64,000 nt of DNA, from assembly GCA_964636655.1 (NCBI GenBank), contig CAZWTK010000003.1:19112-83111 (forward strand), in the 5' to 3' direction. Every line of letters begins with the position of its first letter. Within the stretch, counting starts at the first letter, position 1. Both the position numbers and the translations under genes were made by a program. Positions 8,189-17,000 of the stretch are shown one piece after another. The notes under the pieces were generated by a model, which was not told the DNA's origin, searched no databases, and saw nothing but the letters and a program-made list of their open reading frames with translations. The stretch is from Fen-549 sp964636655 (GTDB lineage Bacteria > Actinomycetota > Thermoleophilia > Gaiellales > Gaiellaceae).

Positions 8189-9053
8189 CCTGGGCGAGTT
8201 CGGTTTTCTGCGCGAGCTGGAGCGCCGAGGCTTGGCGCAGCGGATCTCCAACGACGCCGCCCGCTTCGCGCCCGATCTGGTCGTCACACAGGACGCGCTG
8301 GTCGAGGGCGTTCACTTCCGCCTCGACTGGACGAGCTGGCGCGACCTCGGCTACAAGGCGGCGGCGGTCAACATCTCCGATCTGGCCGCCTCGGGCGCCG
8401 AGCCGGAGGCGCTGATTGTCTCGCTCGGGCTTCCGGGCGAGAGCGAGGCGGACGATGTGATCGCGCTCTACGAGGGGATCGCCGAGGCCGGAGTGCCGGT
8501 GACGGGCGGCGACACGACCTCGGCCGAGCGCCTCTATCTGAGCGTCACCGCGCTCGGGCGGGCAGAGCGCGTTCCGGGCCGGGACGGCGCTCGTGCGGGC
8601 GACCTGCTTGTCGTCACCGGCCCGCTGGGAGCCTCGGCGGCCGGCTTCCACTGCCTGCAGGAGCAGATCGCCAACCCGCTCGTCCGCGCACACCTGCGTC
8701 CGCCCCTTCGCGTGGCCGAAGGCAGGGAGCTCGCCTCGAGCGCTCACGCCATGCTCGACATCTCCGACGGCCTGGCCTCCGACGCCCTGCGCATCGCCGA
8801 GCGCTCGGGCTGTCGCCTGATCATCGAGCTCGAGCGTGTACCGGTTGCCGCGGGCGTGGCCGAGATCGCCGCCCAGCTCAAGCAGGACGTCTACGCGCTC
8901 GCCTGCGCCTTCGGCGAGGACTACGAGCTGCTGGCAGCGGTACCCGATCCCGACCGCTTCACCGTTGTAGGCCGCTGCGAGGAGGGCGAGGGCGTGGTGT
9001 TCCTACGCGACGGGGAGCCGGTGGAGCTCAGTGGTTGGGATCACTTCCGCTAG
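8175..9053 (+). CDS. thiL: Thiamine-monophosphate kinase
   Basis: ThiL makes the active cofactor thiamine pyrophosphate from thiamine monophosphate and ATP. The 292-residue AIR-synthase-fold protein shows DALVEGVHFRLDW, GYKAAAVNISDLAASGAEP, PVTGGDTTSAERLYLSV and AMLDISDGLASDALRIAE, all metal/ATP ligands of the family. It is the last gene of the riboswitch-controlled operon and ends 3 bp before the stop of a convergent gene. Confidence 0.95.
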   Translation: MKLSDLGEFGFLRELERRGLAQRISNDAARFAPDLVVTQDALVEGVHFRLDWTSWRDLGYKAAAVNISDLAASGAEPEALIVSLGLPGESEADDVIALYEGIAEAGVPVTGGDTTSAERLYLSVTALGRAERVPGRDGARAGDLLVVTGPLGASAAGFHCLQEQIANPLVRAHLRPPLRVAEGRELASSAHAMLDISDGLASDALRIAERSGCRLIIELERVPVAAGVAEIAAQLKQDVYALACAFGEDYELLAAVPDPDRFTVVGRCEEGEGVVFLRDGEPVELSGWDHFR

Positions 9054-9056
9054 CGG

Positions 9057-9473
9057 TCAGCTAATTCCATCGCGTGCCACTATCGCGATGATCAGTTCCT
9101 CTAGGGTCGCGTTCTCTCGGGATGCCGCCGCCTTGGAGTTAGCCAGGCCACCGGTTCGTTTCCACCAATCGCTGAGCGCGAGCCGTAGCTCTTCGGCTTG
9201 GGTCGGTTGATCTGAAATTGCCTCCACGGTCGTCCGCCCATCCGACACCCACCCGAGTCCAAACCAAGTCTTTCCACGCTTGTACTCCCCAGTGATACGC
9301 ACGGGTCGGCCCTTCGAGTCGTATCCCTTGAACAGCTCGGCGTCCACAGCCTCCACGTCGGCGGCCACGCGACTCGTACTTCGAAAGAGCTCGACTTGAC
9401 CATCGCCGACGATGATGATGGGCGGCTCAAGTGGACTCTCTGGGTCTTCGTTCGGCTGCGCTTTGGTGCGCAT
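9057..9473 (-). CDS. Hypothetical protein
   Basis: A 138-residue soluble, acidic protein with a mixed strand/helix pattern (PIIIVGDGQVELFRS, GYDSKGRPVRITGEYKRG, WFGLGWVSDGRTTVEAI). There is no signal peptide or membrane segment. I do not recognise the family. It is convergent with thiL and lies alone, with an ATG start at 9473. Its base composition is slightly lower in GC than the neighbouring thi genes, which may mean acquisition; that is only a visual impression. Confidence 0.6.
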   Translation of the reverse strand: MRTKAQPNEDPESPLEPPIIIVGDGQVELFRSTSRVAADVEAVDAELFKGYDSKGRPVRITGEYKRGKTWFGLGWVSDGRTTVEAISDQPTQAEELRLALSDWWKRTGGLANSKAAASRENATLEELIIAIVARDGIS

Positions 9474-9506
9474 AACAAGGACTATACGATCGAGTCGGGT
9501 CGGCCG

Positions 9507-10256
9507 CTACCGAGTCGATTCTGGTTGGTACGGCCGCCAGCGCCCAATCTTCATCAGCGGCACCTTCCAGAAGGCCTCGAGCACGATCCGCTTGCCCATC
9601 TTCGAGCCGCCCGCCTCGCGCTCGCAGAAGACGATCGGGATCTCGCGCACACCGAAGCCGGCGCGCAGGGCGCGGTAGGTCGTCTCGATCTGGAAGGCGT
9701 AGCCGCGTGCCGAGATCGTGGCGGGCTCGATCGCCTCGATCACCGCGCGGCGGTAGCACTTGAAGCCGCCGGTCAGGTCGCGGATCGGAACGTGCAGGAG
9801 CGTTCGGGCGTAGAACGAGCCGCCGGTCGAGATCAGGCGCCTGGCCCGGCTCCAGTTACGGGTGCCGCCGCCGGGGACGTAGCGCGAGCCAAGCACCAGG
9901 TCGGTGTCCGAGGCGGCCTCGATCAGGCGCGGCACGTCGGCCGGGTCGTGCGAGAAGTCGCAGTCCATCTCCAGCACCAGCTCGGCACCGTGCTCCAGCG
10001 CCCAGGCAAAGCCGGCGATGTAGGCGCGGCCGAGGCCCTCCTTGCGCTCGCGGTGTAGCACGTCCACGAAACCGAGCTCGGTCTTCAGGCGATCGGCTAT
10101 CTCGCCCGTGCCGTCCGGCGATCCATCGTCGATCACCAGCACGCGATCGTCCGGGCCGAGCACATTGCCAAGCGCCCGAAGCATGGGCTCCAGGTTCTCG
10201 TGCTCGTTGTAGGTGGGAAGGCAGACGCAGACGCGCACGTCTAGATCATTCCTCAT
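9507..10256 (-). CDS. Polyprenol-phosphate mannosyltransferase-like GT2 glycosyltransferase
   Basis: The 249-residue protein matches the catalytic domain of dolichol/polyprenol-phosphate mannose synthases (DPM1 type), which transfer mannose from GDP-mannose to a lipid phosphate at the inner membrane face. It shows VCLPTYNEHENLEPML, VIDDGSPDGTGEIAD, the metal-binding EMDCDFSHDPADVP, VLGSRYVPGGG and REAGGSKMG. It has no C-terminal membrane domain, as in the single-domain actinobacterial enzyme. The ATG at 10256 overlaps the end of the upstream kinase by 11 bp. Confidence 0.88.
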   Translation of the reverse strand: MRNDLDVRVCVCLPTYNEHENLEPMLRALGNVLGPDDRVLVIDDGSPDGTGEIADRLKTELGFVDVLHRERKEGLGRAYIAGFAWALEHGAELVLEMDCDFSHDPADVPRLIEAASDTDLVLGSRYVPGGGTRNWSRARRLISTGGSFYARTLLHVPIRDLTGGFKCYRRAVIEAIEPATISARGYAFQIETTYRALRAGFGVREIPIVFCEREAGGSKMGKRIVLEAFWKVPLMKIGRWRPYQPESTR

Positions 10257-11898
10257 CGGCGGGCTCGCTGTTCTCCTCGACCTCGTGCTCGTGCAGCGGA
10301 ATGCGGGCCAGTAGGCGCGTCCCCTCGCCGGGCTCGCTCTCGATGACGAGCGTTCCGTCCAGGGCGCGCAGTCGCTCTTCCAGCCCGCGCAGCCCGGTTC
10401 CCTTGCCGGCGTCGGCGCCGCCGCAGCCGTTGTCCGACACCTCGACCTCGAGCTCACCGTCCCGCTCGTCGATGCGCACGCTTGCCAGCTCTGCCTCGGC
10501 GTACTTGCCGATGTTGGTCAGCCCCTCCGCGATGACGAAGTAGGCGGTCGCCTCGACAGACGGCTCCAGCTCGCGCTCGACTTCGAACTCGACCTCGGTC
10601 GGCAGGGGCTGGCGCTCGGCCAGGGCCTTCACGGCGGCGTCGAGGCCGCGGTCCGAGAGGATCGCCGGATGAATTCCCCGTGCCAGCTCGCGCAACTCCG
10701 ACAGCGCCTGGTCGAGCTGTTCGAGCGCGCCGTCGATCAGCTTCGCGCTCTCCTCGTCGGTCGTCTTGTTCCGCGCCAGGCGCAGCTGCAGCGCGAGCGC
10801 CACCAGCTGCTGCTGGGCACCGTCGTGCAGGTTTCGCTCCAGCCGCCGCCGCTCGGCATCGGAGACCTGGACGATGCGGGCGCGCGAGGCACGAAGCTCG
10901 TCCAGGCGGGCGCGCAGGTCGGCGCGCAGGCGTTCGTTCTCGAGCTGCAGCACGGCGGCGGTGCCGGCCGTCTGGACGATGTCGGTGTTGGCCAGGTCGG
11001 GGCGGTGGATGATGGCGGCGATCAGCTTGCCGTCGTGCTCGACCGGCGTCCAGACCCGGCCCGATGCCGTCGCCGCCGCGATCCGTACCTCGTGCCCGTC
11101 GTCGTCGACGAAGATCTCGCGCTCGGGCAGCCAGTAGGCGATCGTCAACGACTCGTCGCCGAGTCCCGCGGCCAGCGAGTCGCGCACCAGCTGGTCGGCC
11201 CGCGGCGGCGAGGAGAGGAAGAAGGTCGTGATGCGCCGAAGCACCGAGCCGACGCCGTCGAGCACCCCGATCGTGACGATCCCTGACGGGATCGCCATCA
11301 GGCTGGTGACCCAGGCGCCACGCGAGGTCAGATCGACGCTCCAGCCTGCGTTGAAGTGGCCGAGCAGCGGCGCCAGCGCGAAGGCGATCGTTAGCGATGC
11401 CGGAATGAGCGTGATCACAAAGGCCGCGATGATCAGCGGAAGCTTGATCACGAGCAGCGCCAGTCCCTTCCAGAGAGACGCGTTGGCGAGGTAGTCCTTG
11501 AGCGTGGAGACGATTACCCGGCTACGGCTTTGACTGCTCTTGCTCTCGAGCGCTTCGTCGGCCTTCGTTCGCCGCAAATTGAGCGGCGGGATCTGCGCCG
11601 AGAGGAGGTGAATCGCCAGCCAGCGCTCGAGTCGCATCGCCAGCGTCGCCGCGAAGACCACGAGCGCGAGGATCACGAAGCCGGCGAGAACGATGAGCAG
11701 CCCGAAGCCGACGCTGATTCCGGTCGTGAAGAAGACGACGTAGCCGATCGCTAGCGGGAAGCTGAGCAGGATGTAGACGCCGGTCTTGAAGGCGTCGAGC
11801 ACAACGCGGAAGAGCGACCGCTGCGAGGGATTCGGACTGCGCTCTCGACGCTGCGGCTCGCGGACGAATTTCAGCTCGAGCTTGCGCGTGCCGTTCAT
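10246..11898 (-). CDS. Sensor histidine kinase, NarL/HisKA_3 type with putative-sensor membrane domain
   Basis: The 550-residue protein begins with two pairs of hydrophobic segments (about residues 38-85 and 142-215) that look like the actinobacterial 'putative sensor' module (PF13796-like). A coiled helix leads into RRRLERNLHDGAQQQLVALALQL, where the His is the phospho-acceptor. The HATPase part has EGLTNIGKYAEA (N box), VSDNGCGGAD and GTGLRGLEERL. No response regulator gene lies in the flanks, so the kinase is an orphan here. It overlaps the upstream gene by 4 bp (ATGA). Confidence 0.9.
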   Translation of the reverse strand: MNGTRKLELKFVREPQRRERSPNPSQRSLFRVVLDAFKTGVYILLSFPLAIGYVVFFTTGISVGFGLLIVLAGFVILALVVFAATLAMRLERWLAIHLLSAQIPPLNLRRTKADEALESKSSQSRSRVIVSTLKDYLANASLWKGLALLVIKLPLIIAAFVITLIPASLTIAFALAPLLGHFNAGWSVDLTSRGAWVTSLMAIPSGIVTIGVLDGVGSVLRRITTFFLSSPPRADQLVRDSLAAGLGDESLTIAYWLPEREIFVDDDGHEVRIAAATASGRVWTPVEHDGKLIAAIIHRPDLANTDIVQTAGTAAVLQLENERLRADLRARLDELRASRARIVQVSDAERRRLERNLHDGAQQQLVALALQLRLARNKTTDEESAKLIDGALEQLDQALSELRELARGIHPAILSDRGLDAAVKALAERQPLPTEVEFEVERELEPSVEATAYFVIAEGLTNIGKYAEAELASVRIDERDGELEVEVSDNGCGGADAGKGTGLRGLEERLRALDGTLVIESEPGEGTRLLARIPLHEHEVEENSEPADEE

Positions 11899-12644
11899 CC
11901 GTGCGTCCCCGTGATTCGAACCGAGCCGCCCCAGTCGACGTCGACGTTGATCTCGTTGGGCGAAGAGGGGTCTTCGATGATGTTCTTGAACGGCCGCTCG
12001 GCGCGGCGACCCGGATGCACGTCGTAGAGCCCGGCCGGGACGGTCAGCGCTACATCACCGGCTCTCATCTCGACCTTGACTAGCTCGGGGACGCAGGTGT
12101 TTCGGTAGTCGATGCTGCCGAAGGTGAGGGAGACGTCGACGCGCTTGTTGCAGCCGAAGCCGTTGAGCCTGCCGGCGTCGGACCTGAATTCGAGTGGACC
12201 TCGAACGCCGTGGATCGTCGTTTTTCCGAGGTGCACGCGCAACGCGAGCGCGATCTTTTTGGGCACACGCAAGCGATAGTCGATGTCGCAGCTGCGCAGA
12301 ATCCCGAATCGGCTGCCGGTGCACGAAGAGCGGATCGTGAGAGTTTTCCCGGACACCGATTTTCGCTCGACCAGACGCGAGTCGCGCGAGATCGAGGAGG
12401 TGCGCAGAACGTGCACGTGGCCGTCATAACTGAGCGAGATGTCTACTTTCGAGGTGCCTTTGGAGTCGAGAACGAGCCGCTCGATCGGTGTCTTGATCTC
12501 AAACGACCGCTTCTTGTGCCTGAGGTCGAAGACGCCGGGCGTGACGAAAGCGAGGAAGACGACGATGCCGAGCGCGCAGAGCAACACCAGCCAGACCCGT
12601 CCGGAAAGTCGCGCTCGTCTAGGTGCCGAGGTCTCGTCAGCCAT
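11895..12644 (-). CDS. Membrane-anchored adhesin-like (DUF4097-type) protein
   Basis: The 249-residue product has one membrane segment at about residues 17-36 (VWLVLLCALGIVVFLAFV) and an extracytoplasmic beta-rich part with short repeated strands (LRVPKKIALALRVHLGKTTI, VDVSLTFGSIDY, VEMRAGDVALTVPAG). That pattern resembles the DUF4097 beta-helix found beside PspC/LiaF-type sensors. Three or four Cys may form disulfides. It is translationally coupled to the histidine kinase and may feed it an envelope signal; this is inference. Confidence 0.75.
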   Translation of the reverse strand: MADETSAPRRARLSGRVWLVLLCALGIVVFLAFVTPGVFDLRHKKRSFEIKTPIERLVLDSKGTSKVDISLSYDGHVHVLRTSSISRDSRLVERKSVSGKTLTIRSSCTGSRFGILRSCDIDYRLRVPKKIALALRVHLGKTTIHGVRGPLEFRSDAGRLNGFGCNKRVDVSLTFGSIDYRNTCVPELVKVEMRAGDVALTVPAGLYDVHPGRRAERPFKNIIEDPSSPNEINVDVDWGGSVRITGTHG

Positions 12645-12768
12645 GCCCGAACGGTACCGCCTCGCCGTGCCAGCTTCGATCGAGCCAGCTCCCGGGCCCT
12701 GGTGCGGATAGCCCCCGAGTGCGCGCCGGGCGCCGGGTGACGGCGAATCAGGGCATAACATCGGGGTC

Positions 12769-14478
12769 ATGTCCGCACGGGCTCCTTCCAACAGCGACGT
12801 CGCCGCTCAGTTCGAGCTGCTGGGCGACCTGATCGAGCTCGAAGGCGGCGACAGTTTTCGCATCAACGCCTACCGGCGCGCCGCGAAGCAGATTCGCGAC
12901 AGCTCGCATTCGGTGGTCGAGCTGGCGCTGGCCGGGCGGGCCACGGAGCTTCCCGGGATCGGCAAGACGATCGAGGGCAAGATCCGCGAGATCGCCAAGG
13001 ACGGAAAGATCCATGCCCTTGCCGAGCGCGAAAGGCGCGTTCCTCCTGGCGTCGTCGCCTTCCTGCGTCTGCCGGGCATCGGGCCCAAGACCGCGGCACG
13101 TTTCTGGCTCGAGCTGGGATTGACGACGCCCGAGGAGCTGCGCCGAGCGGCCGAGCGGGAGCAGCTGCGAACCCTGCCCGGGCTGGGCGCCTCGGTCGAG
13201 ACCAAGGTGCTGAAGGCGCTCGAGCGGGCCGCCGCCGAGCCGACCGAAGAGAGGGTGCTGCTGGGGCGGGCACTCGAGGTGACGCGAGAGATTCTGACCG
13301 AGCTGGCCGGCTTGTCTCAGGCGGCAAGGGTCTCGTCGGCGGGCAGCGTCAGGCGACGGCGCGAGACGGTGCACGATGTGGATCTGATCGCCACGGCGAG
13401 CGAGCCGGCACTTCTGATCGAGCAGTTCACCGCGATGGACTGGGTGGCCGAGGTCGTCGCAGCCGGCGAGACGAAGGCCGAGGTCGTGGGGCAAGGTGGC
13501 CTTCATTTCGACCTCCGCGTCGTCCCTCCCGAAGCCTACGGAAACGTGCTTCAGCACTTCACCGGCTCCAAGCAGCACAACATCGATCTGCGCGAAGATG
13601 CGGTCCGGCGCGGCCTGTCGATCTCGGAGTACGGCGTCACCACGGTCGAGACGGGCGAGATCGTGAGCTTCACGAGCGAGGAGGATCTCTACGACTTTCT
13701 CGGCTACGCCTACATCCCGCCCGAGCTGAGGGAGGGGACGAACGAGCTGGAGCTGGCCCGCAGCGGCTCGCTACCGCAGCTGATCGAACTCGGCGATCTG
13801 CGCGGCGACCTGCACGTCCACTCCGACTGGTCGGACGGGCGCGCGTCGATCGAGGAGATGGCCCGTGCCGCGATCGAGCGCGGATACGAGTACGTGGCGA
13901 TCACCGATCATGGCGACAGGCTGCGCGAAGGACGGCTCGATGCCCAGCTCGAGGAGGTCGAGGCGCTGAACCGAAGGCTGGCGCCGTTTCGCATCCTGAG
14001 CGGAGTCGAGTCGGCGATCAGGGCCGACGGCTCACTCGATCTCCCCGACGAGCAGCTGGCGCGACTGGACTGGGTGATCGGCGCGCTGCACACCTCGTTC
14101 GAGCGCAGCCCGACCGAGCGCATTCTCGGCGCGATGGAAAACCCGCACGTGGATTGCATCGCCCATCCCACGGCACGCAAGATCGGCGGGCGCGAGCCTT
14201 CGGTTGCGATCGAGCGTCTGGTGGCCGGGGCGGTCGAGACGGGAACGGCACTGGAGATGAACGGTCAGCCCGATCGACTCGACCTGCGCGACACCCATGC
14301 CCGACTCGCGGGCGAGGCAGGGGCTAAGATCGTTATCTCAAGTGATGGGCACCGGCCTGTGACTCTGATGAGCATCGAGCTGGCCCTGGCACAAGCGAGG
14401 AGAGCATGGCTGACGAGCGAGCAGGTAGTGAACACACGTCCCTGGAGACAGATCCTGAGCTCTCCCAGGAGATCCTGA
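12769..14478 (+). CDS. polX: DNA polymerase X family with PHP exonuclease domain
   Basis: The 569-residue protein has the bacterial PolX layout. The N-terminal 8-kDa/HhH part includes LPGIGKTIEGKI and LPGIGPKTAARFW; the nucleotidyltransferase site is AGSVRRRRETVHDVDLI with the third Asp in HFDLRVV; the C-terminal PHP domain carries DLHVHSDWSDG, VAITDHGD, CIAHPTARK and ISSDGH. PolX fills gaps in base-excision repair, and the PHP domain gives Mn-dependent 3'-5' exonuclease activity. Its last 73 bp overlap the next gene. Confidence 0.94.
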   Translation: MSARAPSNSDVAAQFELLGDLIELEGGDSFRINAYRRAAKQIRDSSHSVVELALAGRATELPGIGKTIEGKIREIAKDGKIHALAERERRVPPGVVAFLRLPGIGPKTAARFWLELGLTTPEELRRAAEREQLRTLPGLGASVETKVLKALERAAAEPTEERVLLGRALEVTREILTELAGLSQAARVSSAGSVRRRRETVHDVDLIATASEPALLIEQFTAMDWVAEVVAAGETKAEVVGQGGLHFDLRVVPPEAYGNVLQHFTGSKQHNIDLREDAVRRGLSISEYGVTTVETGEIVSFTSEEDLYDFLGYAYIPPELREGTNELELARSGSLPQLIELGDLRGDLHVHSDWSDGRASIEEMARAAIERGYEYVAITDHGDRLREGRLDAQLEEVEALNRRLAPFRILSGVESAIRADGSLDLPDEQLARLDWVIGALHTSFERSPTERILGAMENPHVDCIAHPTARKIGGREPSVAIERLVAGAVETGTALEMNGQPDRLDLRDTHARLAGEAGAKIVISSDGHRPVTLMSIELALAQARRAWLTSEQVVNTRPWRQILSSPRRS

Positions 14479-15788
14479 GCTTCCGCGCTGGCGCGGCGGC
14501 GACGAGCGAGTGGATCGCCGGCTTTCTCGAGCGCCTGCCGGAGCTGCCCGTGCTCGCCCGGGTCGAGCCCGGCGAGGTGCGTTCGCAGCTCCCCGCGGAG
14601 CCGCCCGAGCAGGGCGAGCCGTTCTCGGCCGTGCTCGAGGATCTGGAGCAGATCCTGCTACCGGGGCTCACGCAGTGGAACCACCCGCGCTTCTTCGCCT
14701 ACTTCCCCACCACCACCTCCGAGCCGGGGATCCTGGCCGAGATGCTGATCGCCTCGCTGAACGTGAACGCGATGCTCTGGCGCTCTTCGCCGGCCGCGAC
14801 CGAGCTCGAAGAGCTGACTCTCGACTGGCTCGGTCAGCTGCTCGGCCTGCCGAGCGAGTGGTTCGGGCACATCGAAGACACGGCCTCGACCTCCACGCTC
14901 TCGGCGCTGGCCGCCGCGCGCGAGGCCGGCGGCGGACGCCGCGCGGTTCTCTGCTCGGAGGAGGCTCACTCCTCGGTCGCCAAGGCCTGCCGCCTGCTGG
15001 AGCTCGAGCTGCGCACTATCGCGGTGGACGACGCCTTCCGGATGCGCACGGACGCGCTGGAGAAGGAGCTGGCCAAGGGTGACGTCTGTGCGGTGGTGGC
15101 CACGGTCGGCACGACCTCGACGACGTCTGTCGATCCGCTGCGCGAGATCGGGCGCCTGTGCAGGGAGCACGCCGCCTGGTTGCACGTGGACGGCGCCTAC
15201 GCCGGCTCGGCGGCGGTCTGCCCCGAGTTGCGCTGGGCGCTCGACGGAGTCGAGCTGGCCGATTCCTTCGTCGTCAACGCACACAAGTGGCTGCTCACGC
15301 CGATGGATTGCTCCTGCCTGTTCACCGCGCGCCCCGACGATCTGCGCGCCGCCTTCAGCCTGGTGCCCGAGTATCTGCGCACGCCCGAGGACGCGGTCAA
15401 CCTGATGGAGTACGGACCGGCGCTGGGACGGCGCATGCGGGCGCTCAAGCTCTGGGCCGTGCTGCGCTGCTACGGGCGCGAGGGGTTGCAGAAGGCGATT
15501 CGCAACTCCGTCGAGCTGGCCGAGTTGGTCGAAGAGCTGGTTGCAGCGGACGATCGCTTCGAGCTCTGTGCGCCGCGCCCCTTCTCGACCGTCTGCTTCC
15601 GTCTCAAGGGCTCGGACGAGATGAACGAAGCGCTACTCGATCGCCTCAACGCGAGCGGCGTCGCTTTCCTCTCGCACACTCGTCTGCACGACCGGTTTGT
15701 GATTCGCTGGGCGATCAGCAACCTACGCACCGGCGAGCGGGACATCCACCTGACCTGGCAGGCGATCGAGCAGGCCGTCTCCGGCTGA
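14406..15788 (+). CDS. Group II PLP-dependent (aromatic amino acid type) decarboxylase
   Basis: The 460-residue protein belongs to the DOPA/tyrosine/tryptophan decarboxylase family. HPRFFAYFPTTTSEPG, the aldehyde-site region around IEDTASTSTLSAL, WLHVDGAYAGSAAVCPE and the PLP lysine K294 in VVNAHKWLLTPMDCS are all present. The exact amino acid cannot be read from the sequence. The ATG at 14406 is preceded by GAGGAGAG and overlaps polX by 73 bp. A strong hairpin at 15801-15838 follows the stop. Confidence 0.9.
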   Translation: MADERAGSEHTSLETDPELSQEILSFRAGAAATSEWIAGFLERLPELPVLARVEPGEVRSQLPAEPPEQGEPFSAVLEDLEQILLPGLTQWNHPRFFAYFPTTTSEPGILAEMLIASLNVNAMLWRSSPAATELEELTLDWLGQLLGLPSEWFGHIEDTASTSTLSALAAAREAGGGRRAVLCSEEAHSSVAKACRLLELELRTIAVDDAFRMRTDALEKELAKGDVCAVVATVGTTSTTSVDPLREIGRLCREHAAWLHVDGAYAGSAAVCPELRWALDGVELADSFVVNAHKWLLTPMDCSCLFTARPDDLRAAFSLVPEYLRTPEDAVNLMEYGPALGRRMRALKLWAVLRCYGREGLQKAIRNSVELAELVEELVAADDRFELCAPRPFSTVCFRLKGSDEMNEALLDRLNASGVAFLSHTRLHDRFVIRWAISNLRTGERDIHLTWQAIEQAVSG

Positions 15789-15800
15789 CCTTCTCAACGC

Positions 15801-15838
15801 CGAAAGCCGTCACGCCTCCCACGGGAGGCGGGCTTTCG
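15801..15838. terminator. Strong stem-loop between convergent genes
   Basis: CGAAAGCC (15801-15808) pairs with GGCTTTCG (15831-15838), and inside it CGCCTCC (15813-15819) pairs with GGAGGCG (15824-15830). There is no U-run, but it lies 13 bp after the decarboxylase stop and 11 bp before the end of the convergent phosphatase gene, so it can serve both strands. Confidence 0.7.
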
Positions 15839-15848
15839 GGCGTAGAAG

Positions 15849-16571
15849 TCAGAGCGTCCGTAGCAGCGCGACAAGCTCGTCCGGGTCGGCCACGACGATG
15901 TCGGCTGCCTCGACCAGCCCGGCCGGCGCCTCGCTCGAGCTGAGCGCAACGCCGATTCCCAGCTCGAGGCCTTCGAGCGCACGAAAGGCGTCGAGGTCGG
16001 TCGTGTCGTCGCCGGCGTAGAGAGCCCGCTCGAGCCCGCGCTGGTCGAGCAGCGAGCGAACCGCGGTTCCCTTGTCGGCTTCCACGGGCGGCAGGATCTC
16101 GAGCAACATGCGCCCGAAGCGAGCGTGCAGACCGACCTCCTCGGCCGCCTCGGCGACCCTCTCCAGCGCCAAGCGCGACTGCTCGGGCTCGGCTGAGCGG
16201 CGATAGTGCAGCGCGAGCGAGAGACCCTTGTCCTCGATCCACTCGGGCGGCCAGTTGACGGTGACGGCGAAGCGCTCGATCTGCTCGCGCCAGACCGCGG
16301 CGCCGGGCGCCAGCTCGAGCCCGTGCGTTCCCGCGTACAGCAGCTGCTCGACCCCGACGATGCGCCTGGCATCGGCGCTGGAGCGTCCGCTGACGCAGGC
16401 CACCAGCGCGTAGCGAGCTGCCAGCTCACGCAGGAGCGAGCGCGTCTCGTTCGGCACCCGCGCGTCTTCTGGTCGCTCGACGATCGGCGCCAGCGTTCCA
16501 TCGACGTCGAGCAGCAGCCCGGCGCGCCGGGGGTCGGCGGCTAGCTCTGCAAGAAGGCGATTCGATTCCAT
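15849..16571 (-). CDS. otsB: Trehalose-6-phosphate phosphatase
   Basis: OtsB removes phosphate from trehalose 6-phosphate in the cytoplasm. The 240-residue HAD-fold protein has motif I LLLDVDGTLAP (nucleophile D22, acid D24), VACVSGRSSADARRI, the family signature YAGTHGLEL, EDKGLSLALHYR, and motif IV LYAGDDTTDLDAFRAL. No trehalose-phosphate synthase (otsA) gene is in the window. It starts with ATG at 16571. Confidence 0.92.
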   Translation of the reverse strand: MESNRLLAELAADPRRAGLLLDVDGTLAPIVERPEDARVPNETRSLLRELAARYALVACVSGRSSADARRIVGVEQLLYAGTHGLELAPGAAVWREQIERFAVTVNWPPEWIEDKGLSLALHYRRSAEPEQSRLALERVAEAAEEVGLHARFGRMLLEILPPVEADKGTAVRSLLDQRGLERALYAGDDTTDLDAFRALEGLELGIGVALSSSEAPAGLVEAADIVVADPDELVALLRTL

Positions 16572-16658
16572 GGCTTACGGGTGTTTCCGGTTACCGCTCG
16601 CTCGACCGGGAGCGGGCGACCGCACTTTTGAGTAATGGGGCGTCTCTAGGATACGACG

Positions 16659-17000
16659 GTGACGATCGTTCTCATTGGTCTCGGCGCCGGTTTCTACGGC
16701 GGGTTGTTCGGGGTCGGCGGCGGCACGATCATCGTCCCGGGCCTGATCTGGCTCGGGCAGCGGCCTCGGGTCGCCGCCGCGACCTCGCTCGCGGCGATCG
16801 GGATCACGGCCCTGGCCGGCGCGATCTTCTACGCCTGGTACGACGAGGTGCGCGTGCTCTACGCACTACTGGTGGGCGTTCCCGCGGCGGCGGGCGCCGT
16901 GCTCGGCACCGAGTTCCAGCAGCGCCTGCACAGCCGCGCACTTACCGCTCTGTTCGCCCTCTTGCTTGCCACTATCGGAATCAAGTTGGTGATCGGATGA
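16659..17000 (+). CDS. TauE/SafE-family half-size membrane protein, first of a pair
   Basis: The 113-residue protein has about four membrane segments and begins with GLGAGFYGGLFGVGGGTIIVPGLIWLG, the repeat signature of TauE/SafE sulfite/organoanion exporters (quoted in parts: GLFGVGGGTIIVPG). A normal TauE protein of about 250 residues holds two such repeats in one chain. Here the second repeat is a separate gene that overlaps by 4 bp. The two halves probably form a heterodimer. GTG start at 16659. Confidence 0.85.
   Translation: MTIVLIGLGAGFYGGLFGVGGGTIIVPGLIWLGQRPRVAAATSLAAIGITALAGAIFYAWYDEVRVLYALLVGVPAAAGAVLGTEFQQRLHSRALTALFALLLATIGIKLVIG

Noticed and set aside
12748..13578. Minus-strand ORF of 276 codons opposite polX
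   Set aside because: All PolX catalytic motifs are on the plus strand; the minus frame is rich in Arg/Gly/Gln and has no domain.
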